DNA of 64,000 nt from DATEDA01 sp963744255. Lineage in GTDB: Bacteria; Pseudomonadota; Gammaproteobacteria; Burkholderiales; SG8-39. The stretch is from NCBI GenBank assembly GCA_963744255.1, contig CAVUSZ010000045.1, positions 6,562 through 70,561 on the forward strand. Reading direction: 5' to 3'. A program made the translations under genes and the position numbers. Of this stretch, positions 9,604 through 17,889 are shown one piece after another. The notes under the pieces are model-generated. The model was not told where the DNA came from, searched no databases, and saw nothing but the letters and a program-made list of their open reading frames with translations. The number at the start of each line of letters is the position of its first letter. Position 1 is the stretch's first letter.

Positions 9604-10026
9604 CTAAAAACGCGTGACCGTGCCGCCGGACACGCTCACCCGGTCGCCCGGCCGAAAGCCCGGCCTCTCGCGTACCCGCACCGTGCGGTCGATGCCGTCG
9701 GCGAACCGCACCGTGACATCCCACACCGTCTCCGCCCCGGCGCGGTTCGCGATCGCGCTGCCGGCCATCGAGCCGCCGACGCTGCCCAGGACCGTGGCGA
9801 TCGTCTGCCCGCTGCCGCCGCCGATCGTGCTGCCGAGGAGCGCGCCGGCGATTGCACCGCCCACGGAGCCGACAACCGCCGCGCCGGTGCTCGTCTGTTG
9901 CGATTCCTGGATCGAAACGACCGTACCGTCCCCGGACGGCAGCACCTGCTCGGGCGTAGTGTCGCAGCCGGCACCGAGGAGAATCACGGCGAGCGCGAGG
10001 CCAATCGATCTCACGGCGCGTCTCAC
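9604..10026 (-). CDS. glycine-zipper 2TM outer membrane lipoprotein (SlyB/17 kDa antigen-like)
   Basis: A 140-residue protein with a lipoprotein signal ending in the lipobox LLGAGC (acylated Cys21). The centre is a glycine-zipper region (AAVVGSVGGAIAGALLG, then GSVGGSMAGSAIA) typical of the 17 kDa surface antigen/SlyB family. A C-terminal basic beta domain (VRFADGIDRTVRVRE) follows. Such proteins sit in the outer membrane and influence envelope integrity. Its start overlaps the stop of the upstream binding-protein gene by four bases, so the two are co-translated. Confidence 0.8.
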   Translation of the reverse strand: MRRAVRSIGLALAVILLGAGCDTTPEQVLPSGDGTVVSIQESQQTSTGAAVVGSVGGAIAGALLGSTIGGGSGQTIATVLGSVGGSMAGSAIANRAGAETVWDVTVRFADGIDRTVRVRERPGFRPGDRVSVSGGTVTRF

Positions 10027-10877
10027 TCGGGCAGGGCGTTGAGGTAGTACATCGACGCCAGCAGGAGCCCCGGCTTGCCGAACGCGCCGAACCAGCGGTC
10101 ATAGATCTCGACGATGCCGTGGCCCTTGTAGAGCTGCGCGAGCGCGCGGTTCACCGCGAGGCGGAAATCGCCGTCGTTCTTGCGCAGCATCAGCGCGTAG
10201 GGCTCGAAGGAGAAGTCCTCGTCCGACAGCGCGAGCTTCTTCGGGTCCTTCGCGTTAGCGACGACCCCGAGCAGCACCACCCGGTCGGTCGCGAACGCGT
10301 CCACCTGCCCCGTCTCGAGCATCGCGATCGCTTCCTGCTGCGACTTCACCGCGACGATCTGCGCGGTCACGAGTCGCTCCTTCAGTGCCTGAGGGAGCGC
10401 GCGTTCGGCAGTGGTGCCGGATTCGACCGCCACCCGCTTCCCGGCCAGCTCGGCGAGCCGCGCGATCGGCGCGTCGGCGCGGGAGAGCACGCCGCCGCCG
10501 TCGATGAACGTGAGCGCGCTGAAGTCCACCTGTTGGAGGCGAGATAGCGTCACCGTGGTCGTGCCGCACTCGAGGTCGACCTGCCCGTTCGTCACGGCCG
10601 CGAACCGGTTCTCCGCCGTGACCGGGACCCACTTCACCGCGAGGCCGTCCAGCCTCAGCTGCTGCTGCAGCGAGGCGATGACGCGCTTGCAGAGATCGAC
10701 GACGTAGCCGGCCGGCTGCTTGCCCTCGCCGGTGAACGAGAACGGCACTGCCGTCTCGCGGTAGCCGAGCGTGATCGTCTTCGAGTCGCGGATCTTGGCG
10801 AGCGTGCCTCCGGGGCTCTGGGCCGCCGCGGGAAGCACGACCGCAGCCGCGACGAGCGCGGCGGCGAAGCGTGTCAT
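10023..10877 (-). CDS. polar amino acid ABC transporter substrate-binding protein
   Basis: I place the start at the ATG giving MTRFAAALVAAAVVLPAAAQ, a clean Sec signal peptide; an open frame extends upstream but lacks support. The 284-residue product is a family 3 periplasmic binding protein: GTLAKIRDSKTITLGYRE at the start of the mature part, then GYVVDLCKRV, VDLECGTTTVTLSR and GKRVAVESGTTAER. These resemble glutamate/aspartate binding proteins (GltI-like). No permease or ATPase gene is adjacent, so it is an orphan that must use a transporter encoded elsewhere or serve as a sensor. It is followed with overlap by the glycine-zipper lipoprotein gene. Confidence 0.85.
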   Translation of the reverse strand: MTRFAAALVAAAVVLPAAAQSPGGTLAKIRDSKTITLGYRETAVPFSFTGEGKQPAGYVVDLCKRVIASLQQQLRLDGLAVKWVPVTAENRFAAVTNGQVDLECGTTTVTLSRLQQVDFSALTFIDGGGVLSRADAPIARLAELAGKRVAVESGTTAERALPQALKERLVTAQIVAVKSQQEAIAMLETGQVDAFATDRVVLLGVVANAKDPKKLALSDEDFSFEPYALMLRKNDGDFRLAVNRALAQLYKGHGIVEIYDRWFGAFGKPGLLLASMYYLNALPE

Positions 10878-11138
10878 CGTCGTCGTCTCCGTCTCTGTGC
10901 TGCAGAAGCGAGCGAAGTATATTCGCGGCGTCGGCGGGGGGGCGTTCACCATCGAGGAGCAGCCCGCGCCTGCGGTCCAGTCGACGGTCGCCTCGCCGGG
11001 AATTGCCGGCCGCGCCGGTTGCCCGGCCCCCGCGGGACCTCGATCCACGCCCCTTTCGAGCAGGTACGGGCGGGGCGTCCGCGGCTCTACGCTGAACCGG
11101 ACGGCTCCGGCAGCGGCACCAGCCTTCGCGCAGCAGGG

Positions 11139-11477
11139 TCAGCCCGTCTTGCCGGCGGCGCGCCCCGGCTGCTCCGGAATGCCAGGCAGTCGCGCGATCA
11201 GCATCAGGATGCCGAGAATGATGAGGAGCGCCGGCAGGAGCACGAACCAGCTGATGTGCCACCGGTCGTGCAACACCCAGGCAATTCCGGCCGCGATCAG
11301 GATCGGACCGGTGACGACCGAGGTCTTGGTGATGCGATCCAGGACGAAGATCGCGATGCCCCCCGCGATCAGCCCGGCCGCGATCAGCCAGTCGATGTCG
11401 GGGAAGAGGCGAAAGTACCAGAGCAACCAGGCGGCGCCCACGACGATCAGCGTGACCGGCAGCGAAGCGTTCCTCAT
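11139..11477 (-). CDS. small integral membrane protein (LiaF-type transmembrane region)
   Basis: A 112-residue protein made almost wholly of four short hydrophobic segments: residues about 6-22, 29-46, 54-69 and 75-94. Repeated IAAGLIAGGIAIFVLD and ILIAAGIAWVL patterns resemble the LiaI/LiaF-like transmembrane domain. That resemblance suggests a membrane-stress association, but no LiaR-type partners are nearby. It is a single-gene unit with its own promoter presumably in the 11,478-11,560 stretch. Function is unknown. Confidence 0.6.
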   Translation of the reverse strand: MRNASLPVTLIVVGAAWLLWYFRLFPDIDWLIAAGLIAGGIAIFVLDRITKTSVVTGPILIAAGIAWVLHDRWHISWFVLLPALLIILGILMLIARLPGIPEQPGRAAGKTG

Positions 11478-11724
11478 CGTCGATCTCCTGGTCGCGGGCG
11501 CTCACTATAGCGTCCCTCCGAAGGTGAGCGTCACCACGATGACCGAGCCCGCCGACCGGTACAGGCCGTGGACGGCGGCTCAATCTGCCGGCGCAGCACG
11601 TCGAGTAGCGGGCGCAGCGGAGAATCGCACGGAACCTCGCTCGATCCCGCCCTGCGCGGCGGTGAGGCGAGGGCGTTCGCGCGATACTTGCGTCCGTATC
11701 GACTCCGCTTGGGAGACCACCGTC

Positions 11725-11826
11725 ATGCTGCTCGCGGCCGGCGCAGTCTTTCTCGTACTCGGACTCGCATCGGGGGTGCTTCTCGCCCTCGCGCCGTTCG
11801 GGGTCGGTCCGCCGCACCGGGACTGA
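11725..11826 (+). CDS. possible 33-residue single-pass membrane peptide
   Basis: A short open frame encodes one hydrophobic helix (LLAAGAVFLVLGLASGVLLA) followed by a short polar tail. The composition suits a small membrane peptide, and similar tiny proteins occur in proteobacteria, but there is no clear ribosome site. It ends 41 bases before the next membrane-protein gene. I offer it as a candidate only. Confidence 0.3.
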   Translation: MLLAAGAVFLVLGLASGVLLALAPFGVGPPHRD

Positions 11827-11867
11827 CTGAGCCGGGCGCACGTCGGCTCACTCACTCGGGTCGCGCC

Positions 11868-12215
11868 ATGCGCGACACTCTCGTCGAGTTCCTCCTCCTC
11901 CTCGGCCCGGCGATCGCCGTGACGCTCGCCGGGACGGTGCTCGCGTATCGCGAGGCGCATCGGCGTCGCGCGCCGCGGGGCGAACTCGTCATGAGCGCGC
12001 TCGGCGCCGTCCTGCGCTGGGGTCTCCTCGGCTGCGGTGCGCTCGCCGCCGCGGCGATCGCGCTGAAGGTAGCCGGCGCGAACGACCAGGCGCCGCTCGC
12101 ACTCCTCGCGACGCCCTGGGTCTTCGCGCTCGGCGGGACGTTCGGGCTATGGCGCTGGCTCGTCGTCCGGACGGCTCGGGTGAAGTCTGGCATGAAGCCG
12201 GGCGTCGGCGAGTAG
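11868..12215 (+). CDS. small membrane protein of unknown function
   Basis: A 115-residue protein with three predicted membrane helices (about residues 8-28, 45-66 and 77-98) and a basic C-terminal tail (VVRTARVKSGMK). The ATG follows the preceding small frame closely. No domain is recognised. The hydrophobic pattern with regular charged loops argues for a real membrane protein rather than a chance frame. Confidence 0.5.
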   Translation: MRDTLVEFLLLLGPAIAVTLAGTVLAYREAHRRRAPRGELVMSALGAVLRWGLLGCGALAAAAIALKVAGANDQAPLALLATPWVFALGGTFGLWRWLVVRTARVKSGMKPGVGE

Positions 12216-12449
12216 CCGAACCCGCCGCGGCTGGGCATCGACTCCCGGCCGCCGTTCGCGGAGACGAGCGCCGCCCGGACCGGGTACTCGCGCGCGTACT
12301 GGTACGCCGTCATGCCGCTCGCCGGCGCGATCGTGGCCGCATGTTCAGTAGCGCGCTCGTTGCGACGGTGCGGGAAAGCGAACCGGCACTTGCATGAGCG
12401 GTGCGCGAAAGCGCCGGTGAACCGCCGCGTCTCGCGCAGTCTCCTGCAT

Positions 12450-13113
12450 TCAATAGACCGCTGGCACGTAAATGTCCTTGGGCAGCGGCCCGCGGAAGTA
12501 GTCGGGGTTGTGGACCCGCTCGGGCAGCGTGACGGGCTCGTGGGAGACTTCCCGATAGGGAATCTGGCTGAGCAGGTGGTGGATGCAGTTCAGGCGGGCC
12601 CGCTTCTTGTCCACTGCCTCGACCACCCACCAGCGCGCCTCCGGGATGTGAGTGCGCTCGATCATCGTCTCCTTGGCTTTGGTGTATTGCTCCCAGCGGC
12701 GACGCGACTCCAGGTCCATGGGACTCAGCTTCCACTGTTTGGGTGCGCTCGCGCTCGCTGGGGGCGGGCAGGGCGACCGTCCGGCAGACCCGCGGATTCA
12801 AGCGTTGCGTGATGCGCTTGATGATGCCGCCCTTGCCGGCGGCGTCCCGGCCTTCGAAGATGACGACGACTTTGAGCCTCTTGTGAACGACGCAGCCCTG
12901 CAGCTTGACGAGCTCGCCCTGCAGACGGAAGAGCTCCCTGAAATATGACTGCCGGCCGACCGTCTCCTGCGCGAGGTGTGCGGACACGTCGAGGAGATTC
13001 GCGAGGCGGTCGTCGTCGATCTCCATCTCGAGCTTCTCGTCGAAGCTGTCGAGCAACTCGCCGTGCACTCGGCGAAACAGCGCGTCCGCGTCGGAAGTCC
13101 GCTCGTCGTTCAT
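12450..13113 (-). pseudogene. ppk2: polyphosphate kinase 2, broken by internal deletion and frame change
   Basis: The N-terminal part reads MNDERTSDADALFRRVHGEL onward and includes the PPK2 core sequences LQGELVKLQGCVV and the Walker A region VVIFEGRDAAGKGG, up to PAPSERERTQ. The next PPK2 sequence found is KQWKLSPMDLESRRRWEQYT in another frame, continuing to the normal C-terminus (DYFRGPLPKDIYVPAVY). From knowledge of the family, about 85 residues are missing at the junction near 12,738, including the Walker B FDRSWYNR region. The two halves are out of frame, so no active kinase can be made. An alternative start 36 bases upstream (13,149) is possible. PPK2 moves phosphate between polyphosphate and nucleotides. 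Confidence 0.85.
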
Positions 13114-13346
13114 CCTGGCTCTCGAATCGTCGTTGTCACGGGCTGTCATTGGACTCGTGGGATATTTCAGGATCGTGACGGCGCCCGGCGAGCCGCGGCA
13201 GCGAGTGCCGGGAGATCTCGGTAGATTCTCGAGAGTCGGCTGTAGGGCCGCGGCTGGCGTGGCTGAAAATGAATCGTGAGCGGCGCTGGTAACCGCTGCA
13301 TGTCTGTGCGATCCTTGCGTCGTCCGAATCGGACGATGCAAAGGAG

Positions 13347-13799
13347 ATGACTGGAGTGTTGACGGAACAATGGTGGCGTACGGTCTACAGCGCGTCGCAG
13401 ATCTGGGTCGACGCGCCGCAAGTGATCGCGCTGCGCAGCGCCCGCATGCTGGCGGGCGGACTTGCGCCGCGGGCGGACGACCGCCGCGAGCTCGCGCGGA
13501 TGGTTCACGAGAAGACGGCCGCGGCCGGCGAATCGGCGACGGCGGTCGCGGTGCAGCTCTGGAAGACGAACTGGGAGCTCGCCATGATGCCGCTTCGGTG
13601 GTGGTGGGGCATGTGGGCCGGCGTCGCGCGCTGGAAGCCGTTCGTTCCCGCCAGCGGTCCGCTGCTGCTGATGACGCCGGCGGCAGGCCAGAAGCAGCTC
13701 GCGGTGGCGGCGTCGCGAATCGTGCAGAGCAGCCTTGAACCGATGCGTCGCCGCGTGGCCGCAAACGCGAAGCGGCTGCGCCGGCGCAAGCCGCGGTAA
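13347..13799 (+). CDS. hypothetical protein, phasin-like composition
   Basis: A 150-residue protein: a Trp-rich first half (TEQWWRTVYSASQIWVDAPQ and LRWWWGMW), helical throughout, with a very basic C-terminal tail (EPMRRRVAANAKRLRRRKPR). Size, helicity and basic tail recall polyhydroxyalkanoate granule proteins, but no recognised phasin motif is present and no pha genes are near, so this is only a suggestion. The start ATG has a purine-rich AAAGGAG site upstream. It is transcribed away from the broken ppk2 gene. Confidence 0.5.
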   Translation: MTGVLTEQWWRTVYSASQIWVDAPQVIALRSARMLAGGLAPRADDRRELARMVHEKTAAAGESATAVAVQLWKTNWELAMMPLRWWWGMWAGVARWKPFVPASGPLLLMTPAAGQKQLAVAASRIVQSSLEPMRRRVAANAKRLRRRKPR

Positions 13800-14171
13800 T
13801 GCGCGGGTCAGGGCGCCGGTATGCTCGGAGCCCGTGGCCGCGCTCGCGGCAGCAAAGGTCGACGCGCCCGCGCTGATCGACCGTGATTGACCGGTCGCAT
13901 CCGCGACCCTCGCCGACGAGGCGGCGCCGCTCGTGAGCGGCGTCGCCTCGCTTCGCGTCCGCGAACGCGTGCGCGCGCGGGATGTCGAGACCGGCGCGAT
14001 CTTCTGGTGAGCCCGGTCGCGACCGAGGGCCGCGTTCGGCGAGCGCGAGTTCGTCGCCCGCTCCGGGGCGCGAACGGACTAAGATCCAGACGGCCGAGCT
14101 CCCGGACCTCGCGGCGCTGCCACGGCGCGGGCGGTAGCATAGGGATAGGCACCTGCACGAGGGAGGAAACC
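13800..14171 (+). other. 372-base gap with possible gene remnant and SDR promoter
   Basis: No intact gene is seen. One frame between about 13,907 and 14,010 reads ATLADEAAPLVSGVASLRV and ends VRARDVETGAIFW before a stop, which looks like the C-terminal tail of a decayed protein (a beta-carbonic-anhydrase-like tail is a guess). The last 60 bases must hold the promoter and the GGGAGG ribosome site of the following SDR gene. Confidence 0.3.
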
Positions 14172-14957
14172 ATGGCAGAAGCCTTGCTGGCGGGAGACGC
14201 TGCGCTCGTCACCGGCGCCGCGTCGGGCATCGGTCGCGGCATCGCGCAGGCACTCGCGCGCGAGGGGGCGCGTGTCGTGCTCGCAGACGTGGACGTGGAC
14301 CGCGGCGAGAGCACGGCGGCGGCGCTCCGGACCGAAGGCCGCGACGCGAGCTTCATCGCATGCGACCTTGCCGCGCCAGGCGGGCCCGAGCGACTGTTCG
14401 ATGCGGCCACCGCGGCGCTCGGGCGGGTGTCGATCCTCGTTCACAGCGCGAGCCCGCAGCGCCGCGAGTCGGACACCGTGTTCCGGGTGACCGACGAGGT
14501 CTGGGACAGGATGGTCGCGGTCAACCTGCGCGCGGCGTTCGTGCTGGGGCGGGAGGCGGGTCGCCACATGCGTGAGCGCGAGATCCGCGGCCGGATTCTG
14601 ATCATGACTTCGCTTCACGCCGAAAGCCCCCGCAACCTGCCGCACTACAGCGCCGCGAAGGCGGGCATGACGATGATCATGAAGGAGCTCGCCCGGACGC
14701 TTGGGCCGGACGGAATCCGCGTGAACGCCATCGCACCGGGAGCAATCCCGGGCGGCGGATTCGACGCCGCGGCCGCCGGCCTCGAGCGGCTCCGGTCCTG
14801 CATCGCGATGAACCGTCTCGGGACGCCAGAGGACATCGCCGGCATGGCGCTGGCGCTTGTCTGCGACCGGTTCTCGGCCTACGTCACCGGAACCACCGTC
14901 GTGGTCGACGGCGGGCTCGCGCTTCACAACTGGATTCAGCCGGCGACGGCGTCCTGA
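14172..14957 (+). CDS. short-chain dehydrogenase/reductase (SDR)
   Basis: A 261-residue SDR with TGAASGIG near residues 14-21, ADVD after beta-2 (NAD-type acid), and the catalytic YSAAK. In the usual NNAG position it has HSAS (VHSASPQRRE), a variation found in some SDRs. It ends with VTGTTVVVDGGLALHNW. A GGGAGG site lies just before the ATG. A truncated ABC ATPase C-terminus begins within about 25 bases after its stop, so this gene abuts a rearrangement point. Substrate unknown. Confidence 0.8.
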   Translation: MAEALLAGDAALVTGAASGIGRGIAQALAREGARVVLADVDVDRGESTAAALRTEGRDASFIACDLAAPGGPERLFDAATAALGRVSILVHSASPQRRESDTVFRVTDEVWDRMVAVNLRAAFVLGREAGRHMREREIRGRILIMTSLHAESPRNLPHYSAAKAGMTMIMKELARTLGPDGIRVNAIAPGAIPGGGFDAAAAGLERLRSCIAMNRLGTPEDIAGMALALVCDRFSAYVTGTTVVVDGGLALHNWIQPATAS

Positions 14958-14979
14958 AGCGGACCGGGCGCGGGGGATC

Positions 14980-15150
14980 ACCGATCCGGCTTGGGCCCGC
15001 TTCCGCACGCGCTGCCCGTTCGCCGAGGCGGTGTGCGCCGCGCGCGAGCCGCTGCTCGCGGTCGGCTCGACCGATCACCGGGTCGCGTGCCACATGGCGC
15101 ACGCAGGGACCAGGCACAGCAAAGCGCCGCCGCTCGCGGCCGCCGCTTGA
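14980..15150 (+). pseudogene. C-terminal remnant of an oligopeptide/dipeptide ABC ATPase (OppF/DppF type)
   Basis: The frame reads FRTRCPFAEAVCAAREPLL, then HRVACHMAH, and stops. The Cys-Pro-Phe and final Cys-His elements are the hallmark C-terminal zinc-like motif of the OppD/OppF ATPases (oligo_HPY region). Nothing of the ATP-binding domain precedes it; instead there is the end of the SDR gene. So this is a stump of about 55 codons left after deletion or recombination. It sits 12 bases upstream of the AtzG-like gene, as if the ancestral ATPase gene preceded that gene in an operon. Confidence 0.75.
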
Positions 15151-15162
15151 GGAGACGAGAGG

Positions 15163-15360
15163 ATGATGGGACAGGTCACCGAGAAGTACGTCGCCGAAGC
15201 GCTCGCGCTGCAGGGCGTGATGTCGAGCGAGCACGCCGCGAAAGCCATCGCGCCGGCGCTGTCGGCGCAGCTCGCGACGGCGGCCGCCGCGTACGCGTCG
15301 CTTCCGTTCGAGGCCGAGCCGTCGGGCTTCGCCGCCGCCGTCGCGCGGGAGAAGGCCTGA
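15163..15360 (+). CDS. AtzG-like small amidase partner (DUF4089)
   Basis: A 65-residue helical protein with the pattern of the AtzG/DUF4089 family, GatC-like small subunits that stabilise amidases such as AtzE. The final part (AAAYASLPFEAEPSGF) matches the family's pattern of a helix followed by a loop with Pro and Glu. Two ATGs in tandem follow a GAGGAGACGAGAGG ribosome site; I use the first. Its TGA overlaps the amidase ATG (tgatg), so the two subunits are translationally coupled, as expected for a stoichiometric complex. Confidence 0.7.
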   Translation: MMGQVTEKYVAEALALQGVMSSEHAAKAIAPALSAQLATAAAAYASLPFEAEPSGFAAAVAREKA

Positions 15361-16772
15361 TGGCGGGCGGGCTCAACACGCTCGGCCTGATCGAGGTCGC
15401 GGCGAAGATCCGCACGCGCGATGCGTCCTGCGTCGAGGTGCTCGACGCGGTGCTCGCGCGGGCGAAGGCCGTCCAGCCGGAGCTGAACGCTTTCCTGCGC
15501 ATCGACGAGGAGCTCGCGCGCGAGCAGGCGAAGCTCTGCGACGCCGAGGCCGGGAAAGGGCGCACGCGCGGACCGCTGCACGGCGTGCCGCTCGCGCACA
15601 AGGACATGTACTACCGTCAGGGCGTCCCCTCGTCGTGCGGCTCGAAGATCAAGGGGAAGGAGCCCGAAAAGACGACCGCCACCGCGCTGAAGCGCCTGGA
15701 TGCCGCGGGCGCGATCCAGTTCGGCGTCCTCAACATGGCCGAGTTCGCCTACGGCCCGACGGGCCACAACTGGCATTTCGGCCACGTGCGCAATCCGTGG
15801 AGCACCGCGCACATCACCGGCGGATCGTCGAGCGGATCGGCGGCGGCGGTGGCCGCGCGCGCGAGCTTCGCGGCGCTCGGCTCGGACACCGGCGCATCGA
15901 TCCGCCTGCCGGCGGCGCTGTGCGGGATCACCGGCCTCAAGGTGACCTACGGACGGATCAGCCGCGCCGGTGCAATGCCGCTCTCGTTCTCGATGGACAC
16001 GGTGGGCCCGCTGGCACGCTCGGCCGCCGACTGCGCGCTGCTGCTCGCGGCGATGGCGGGCCCGGACGTCGACGACCCGACTGCGGCCGCCGAGGCGGTG
16101 CCCGACTACCTGGGGCGGCTGAATCTGCCGGTGAAAGGTCTGCGAGTCGGCGTCGCGCTCAACTACTTCACCGAGGACGTCGACCCGGGCGTCGGCGCGG
16201 CGCTGACCGAGAGCCTGAAGGCGATCGAGTCGCTCGGCTGCGAGATCATGCCGGTGACCTTGCCCGAGATGGCGGCGGCGGACGTCGCCGGCGCGCATCT
16301 CATCGCCGCCGAGGCGGCGGCATACCACGGCGAGTGGATGCGCAGGCGGCCGCAGGACTACTCCCCGCAGGTGCGCGCGCGGCTCGAGCGCGGCTTCGCG
16401 CTTCCGGCGACGCGGTACATCGACGCCCTGCGCTACCGCGGGCCGGCGCTCGAGGCCTTCACGAAAGCGGTGTTCGCGAGGGTCGATGTGCTGCACGCGC
16501 CGTGTCTCCCGATCCCGACGCCGACGCTGGCCGAGACCGACATCGGTGGCTCGCCGGCGATCGACCGCACGCTCATGCTGCTCACCAAGTTCATGCGGCC
16601 GTTCAACTACCTCGGTCTGCCGTCGCTCGCGGTGCCGTGCGGGTTCCTCGCCAGCGGCCTCCCGGTGGGCATGCAGCTCGTCGGGCGGCCCTTCGCCGAG
16701 GATCTCGTCCTCCGAGTCGGGCACGCGTTCCAGCGCGCGACCGAGTGGCACCGCCGGGAGCCGTCCCTGTAA
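15361..16772 (+). CDS. amidase signature family hydrolase (AtzE/GatA-like)
   Basis: A 470-residue amidase with the Ser-cisSer-Lys triad: Lys81 (PLAHKDMYY), cis-Ser156 in GGSSSGSAA, and nucleophile Ser180 in GSDTGASIR. The ALCGITGLKVTYGRISRAG segment and the C-terminal PFNYLGLPSLAVPCGF are family hallmarks. Together with the coupled AtzG-like protein, it most resembles 1-carboxybiuret hydrolase-type or related small-amide amidases. Given the flanking remnants of a peptide transporter and the hydantoin-racemase-family gene downstream, a role in degradation of imported amides, ureides or N-carbamoyl compounds is inferred. It is intact. Confidence 0.85.
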
Positions 16773-17140
16773 GCGAGCCGCTCGTCACGGTTCAGTACCT
16801 GACGGTTCGCTTCACCGGCGGCGAGCGGCCGGTCGACGCGGTGAACGGCGTCGACTTCGAGCTGGCGAAAGGCGAGGTGCTGGGCGTTCTCGGCGAGTCG
16901 GGCAGCGGGAAGAGCGTCACGCTGCGGGCGCTGCTCCGGATTCTGCCGGCTCGCCGCACGCGGATCGGCGGCGCGATCCGCGTCGCCGGCGGCGACGTGC
17001 TCGCGCTCTCGGACGCCGACCTCGCGCAGTACCGTGGCGGCGTGACGTCCATGATTTTCCAGGAGCCGATGCTCGCGTTTTCGTTCCGAGAGCGAAACGA
17101 AAATAACGAGGGACGGCACTCTTTCTGGGCCGAGAGATAA
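16769..17140 (+). pseudogene. N-terminal remnant of a peptide ABC transporter ATPase (DppD/OppD type)
   Basis: The frame encodes VSEPLVTVQYLTVRF, Walker A GESGSGKSV and the Q-loop MIFQEPMLAF, then diverges into an unrelated, AT-richer tail and stops at 17,138-17,140. The signature and Walker B motifs are missing, so about 100 of some 320 residues remain. The position expected for its GTG start, overlapping the amidase stop, now reads GTA, so even initiation may be lost. This and the C-terminal stump at 14,980 are the two ends of a lost transporter block. Confidence 0.85.
17078..17103. repeat. inverted repeat at the truncation point of the ATPase remnant
   Basis: TTTTCGTT and AACGAAAA form perfect 8-base arms around a 10-base loop, exactly where the ATPase similarity ends. 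The AT-rich arms contrast with the surrounding GC-rich DNA. It could be a deletion scar promoted by a hairpin, a terminator-like structure, or the edge of a small lost element. Confidence 0.5.
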
Positions 17141-17152
17141 ACTCTCTGCACC

Positions 17153-17881
17153 ATGCCCCGCCTACTGGTCCTTAACCCGAACACCACCCCGTCGATCACC
17201 GATCTCTGCCTCCGCTACGTGCGGACCGCGGTCGGCGACCGCGTCGATCTCGTCGGTGCGACCGCCCGGTTCGGATGCGCGTACATCTCGTCGGAGGCAT
17301 GCTATGCAGTCGCGGCGCACGCGGCGCTCGACTGCTACGCCGAGCATGGCGAAGGCTGCGACGCGGTGCTGCTCGCGTGCTTCGGCGAGCCGGGGCTCTT
17401 CGCGCTCCGCGAGGTGAGCAAGGTCCCGGTCCTCGGCCTTGCCGAGGCGTCGATGCAGACCGCGACCGAACGAGGCGGGCGCTTTGCAATCGTCACCGGC
17501 GGCGCGCGCTGGAAGCCGATGCTCGAGCGCTTCGCGGCGATGCTCGGCTACTCGGAGCGGCTCGCCGCGGTGCGCACGGTGTCGCTGACCGGCGGCCAGA
17601 TCGCGGCGAACCGCGAGGGCGCGATCGAGATGCTCGCGAAAGCGTGCGTCGCGGCCGTCGACGAGGACGGCGCCGACCAGGTGATCCTCGGCGGTGCGGG
17701 GCTCGCGGGGCTCGCCGAGCGAATCCAGCAGCGCGTCTCGGCGCCGGTGCTCGACAGCGTGCTCGTCGGCGCGCAGCGCGCGGCTGCGCTCGCGCGCAGT
17801 AGGCAGGCGGACGGGGCCGCTCGCGCCGAGCCGGTGCCGTCGGTCGGGATCGACGCCGGGCTGGCGAAGCTCTTACGGTAG
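17153..17881 (+). CDS. aspartate/glutamate/hydantoin racemase family protein lacking the second catalytic cysteine
   Basis: A 242-residue protein starting MPRLLVLNPNTTPSIT, the Asn-Pro-Asn-Thr phosphate/carboxylate loop of hydantoin racemases. Cys76 lies in LLACFGEPGL, the position of the first catalytic cysteine of hydantoin racemase (Cys76 in the rhizobial enzyme). The second, expected at 181 in an LGCAG-type motif, is Gly181 here (VILGGAGLAGL). So a two-base racemase mechanism seems unlikely; a one-cysteine decarboxylase, isomerase or degenerate function should be considered. The C-terminus is extended by a variable Ala/Arg-rich region. It follows the amidase block and may belong to the same ancestral ureide or amide pathway. 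Confidence 0.8.
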   Translation: MPRLLVLNPNTTPSITDLCLRYVRTAVGDRVDLVGATARFGCAYISSEACYAVAAHAALDCYAEHGEGCDAVLLACFGEPGLFALREVSKVPVLGLAEASMQTATERGGRFAIVTGGARWKPMLERFAAMLGYSERLAAVRTVSLTGGQIAANREGAIEMLAKACVAAVDEDGADQVILGGAGLAGLAERIQQRVSAPVLDSVLVGAQRAAALARSRQADGAARAEPVPSVGIDAGLAKLLR

Positions 17882-17889
17882 CGGGGCCC

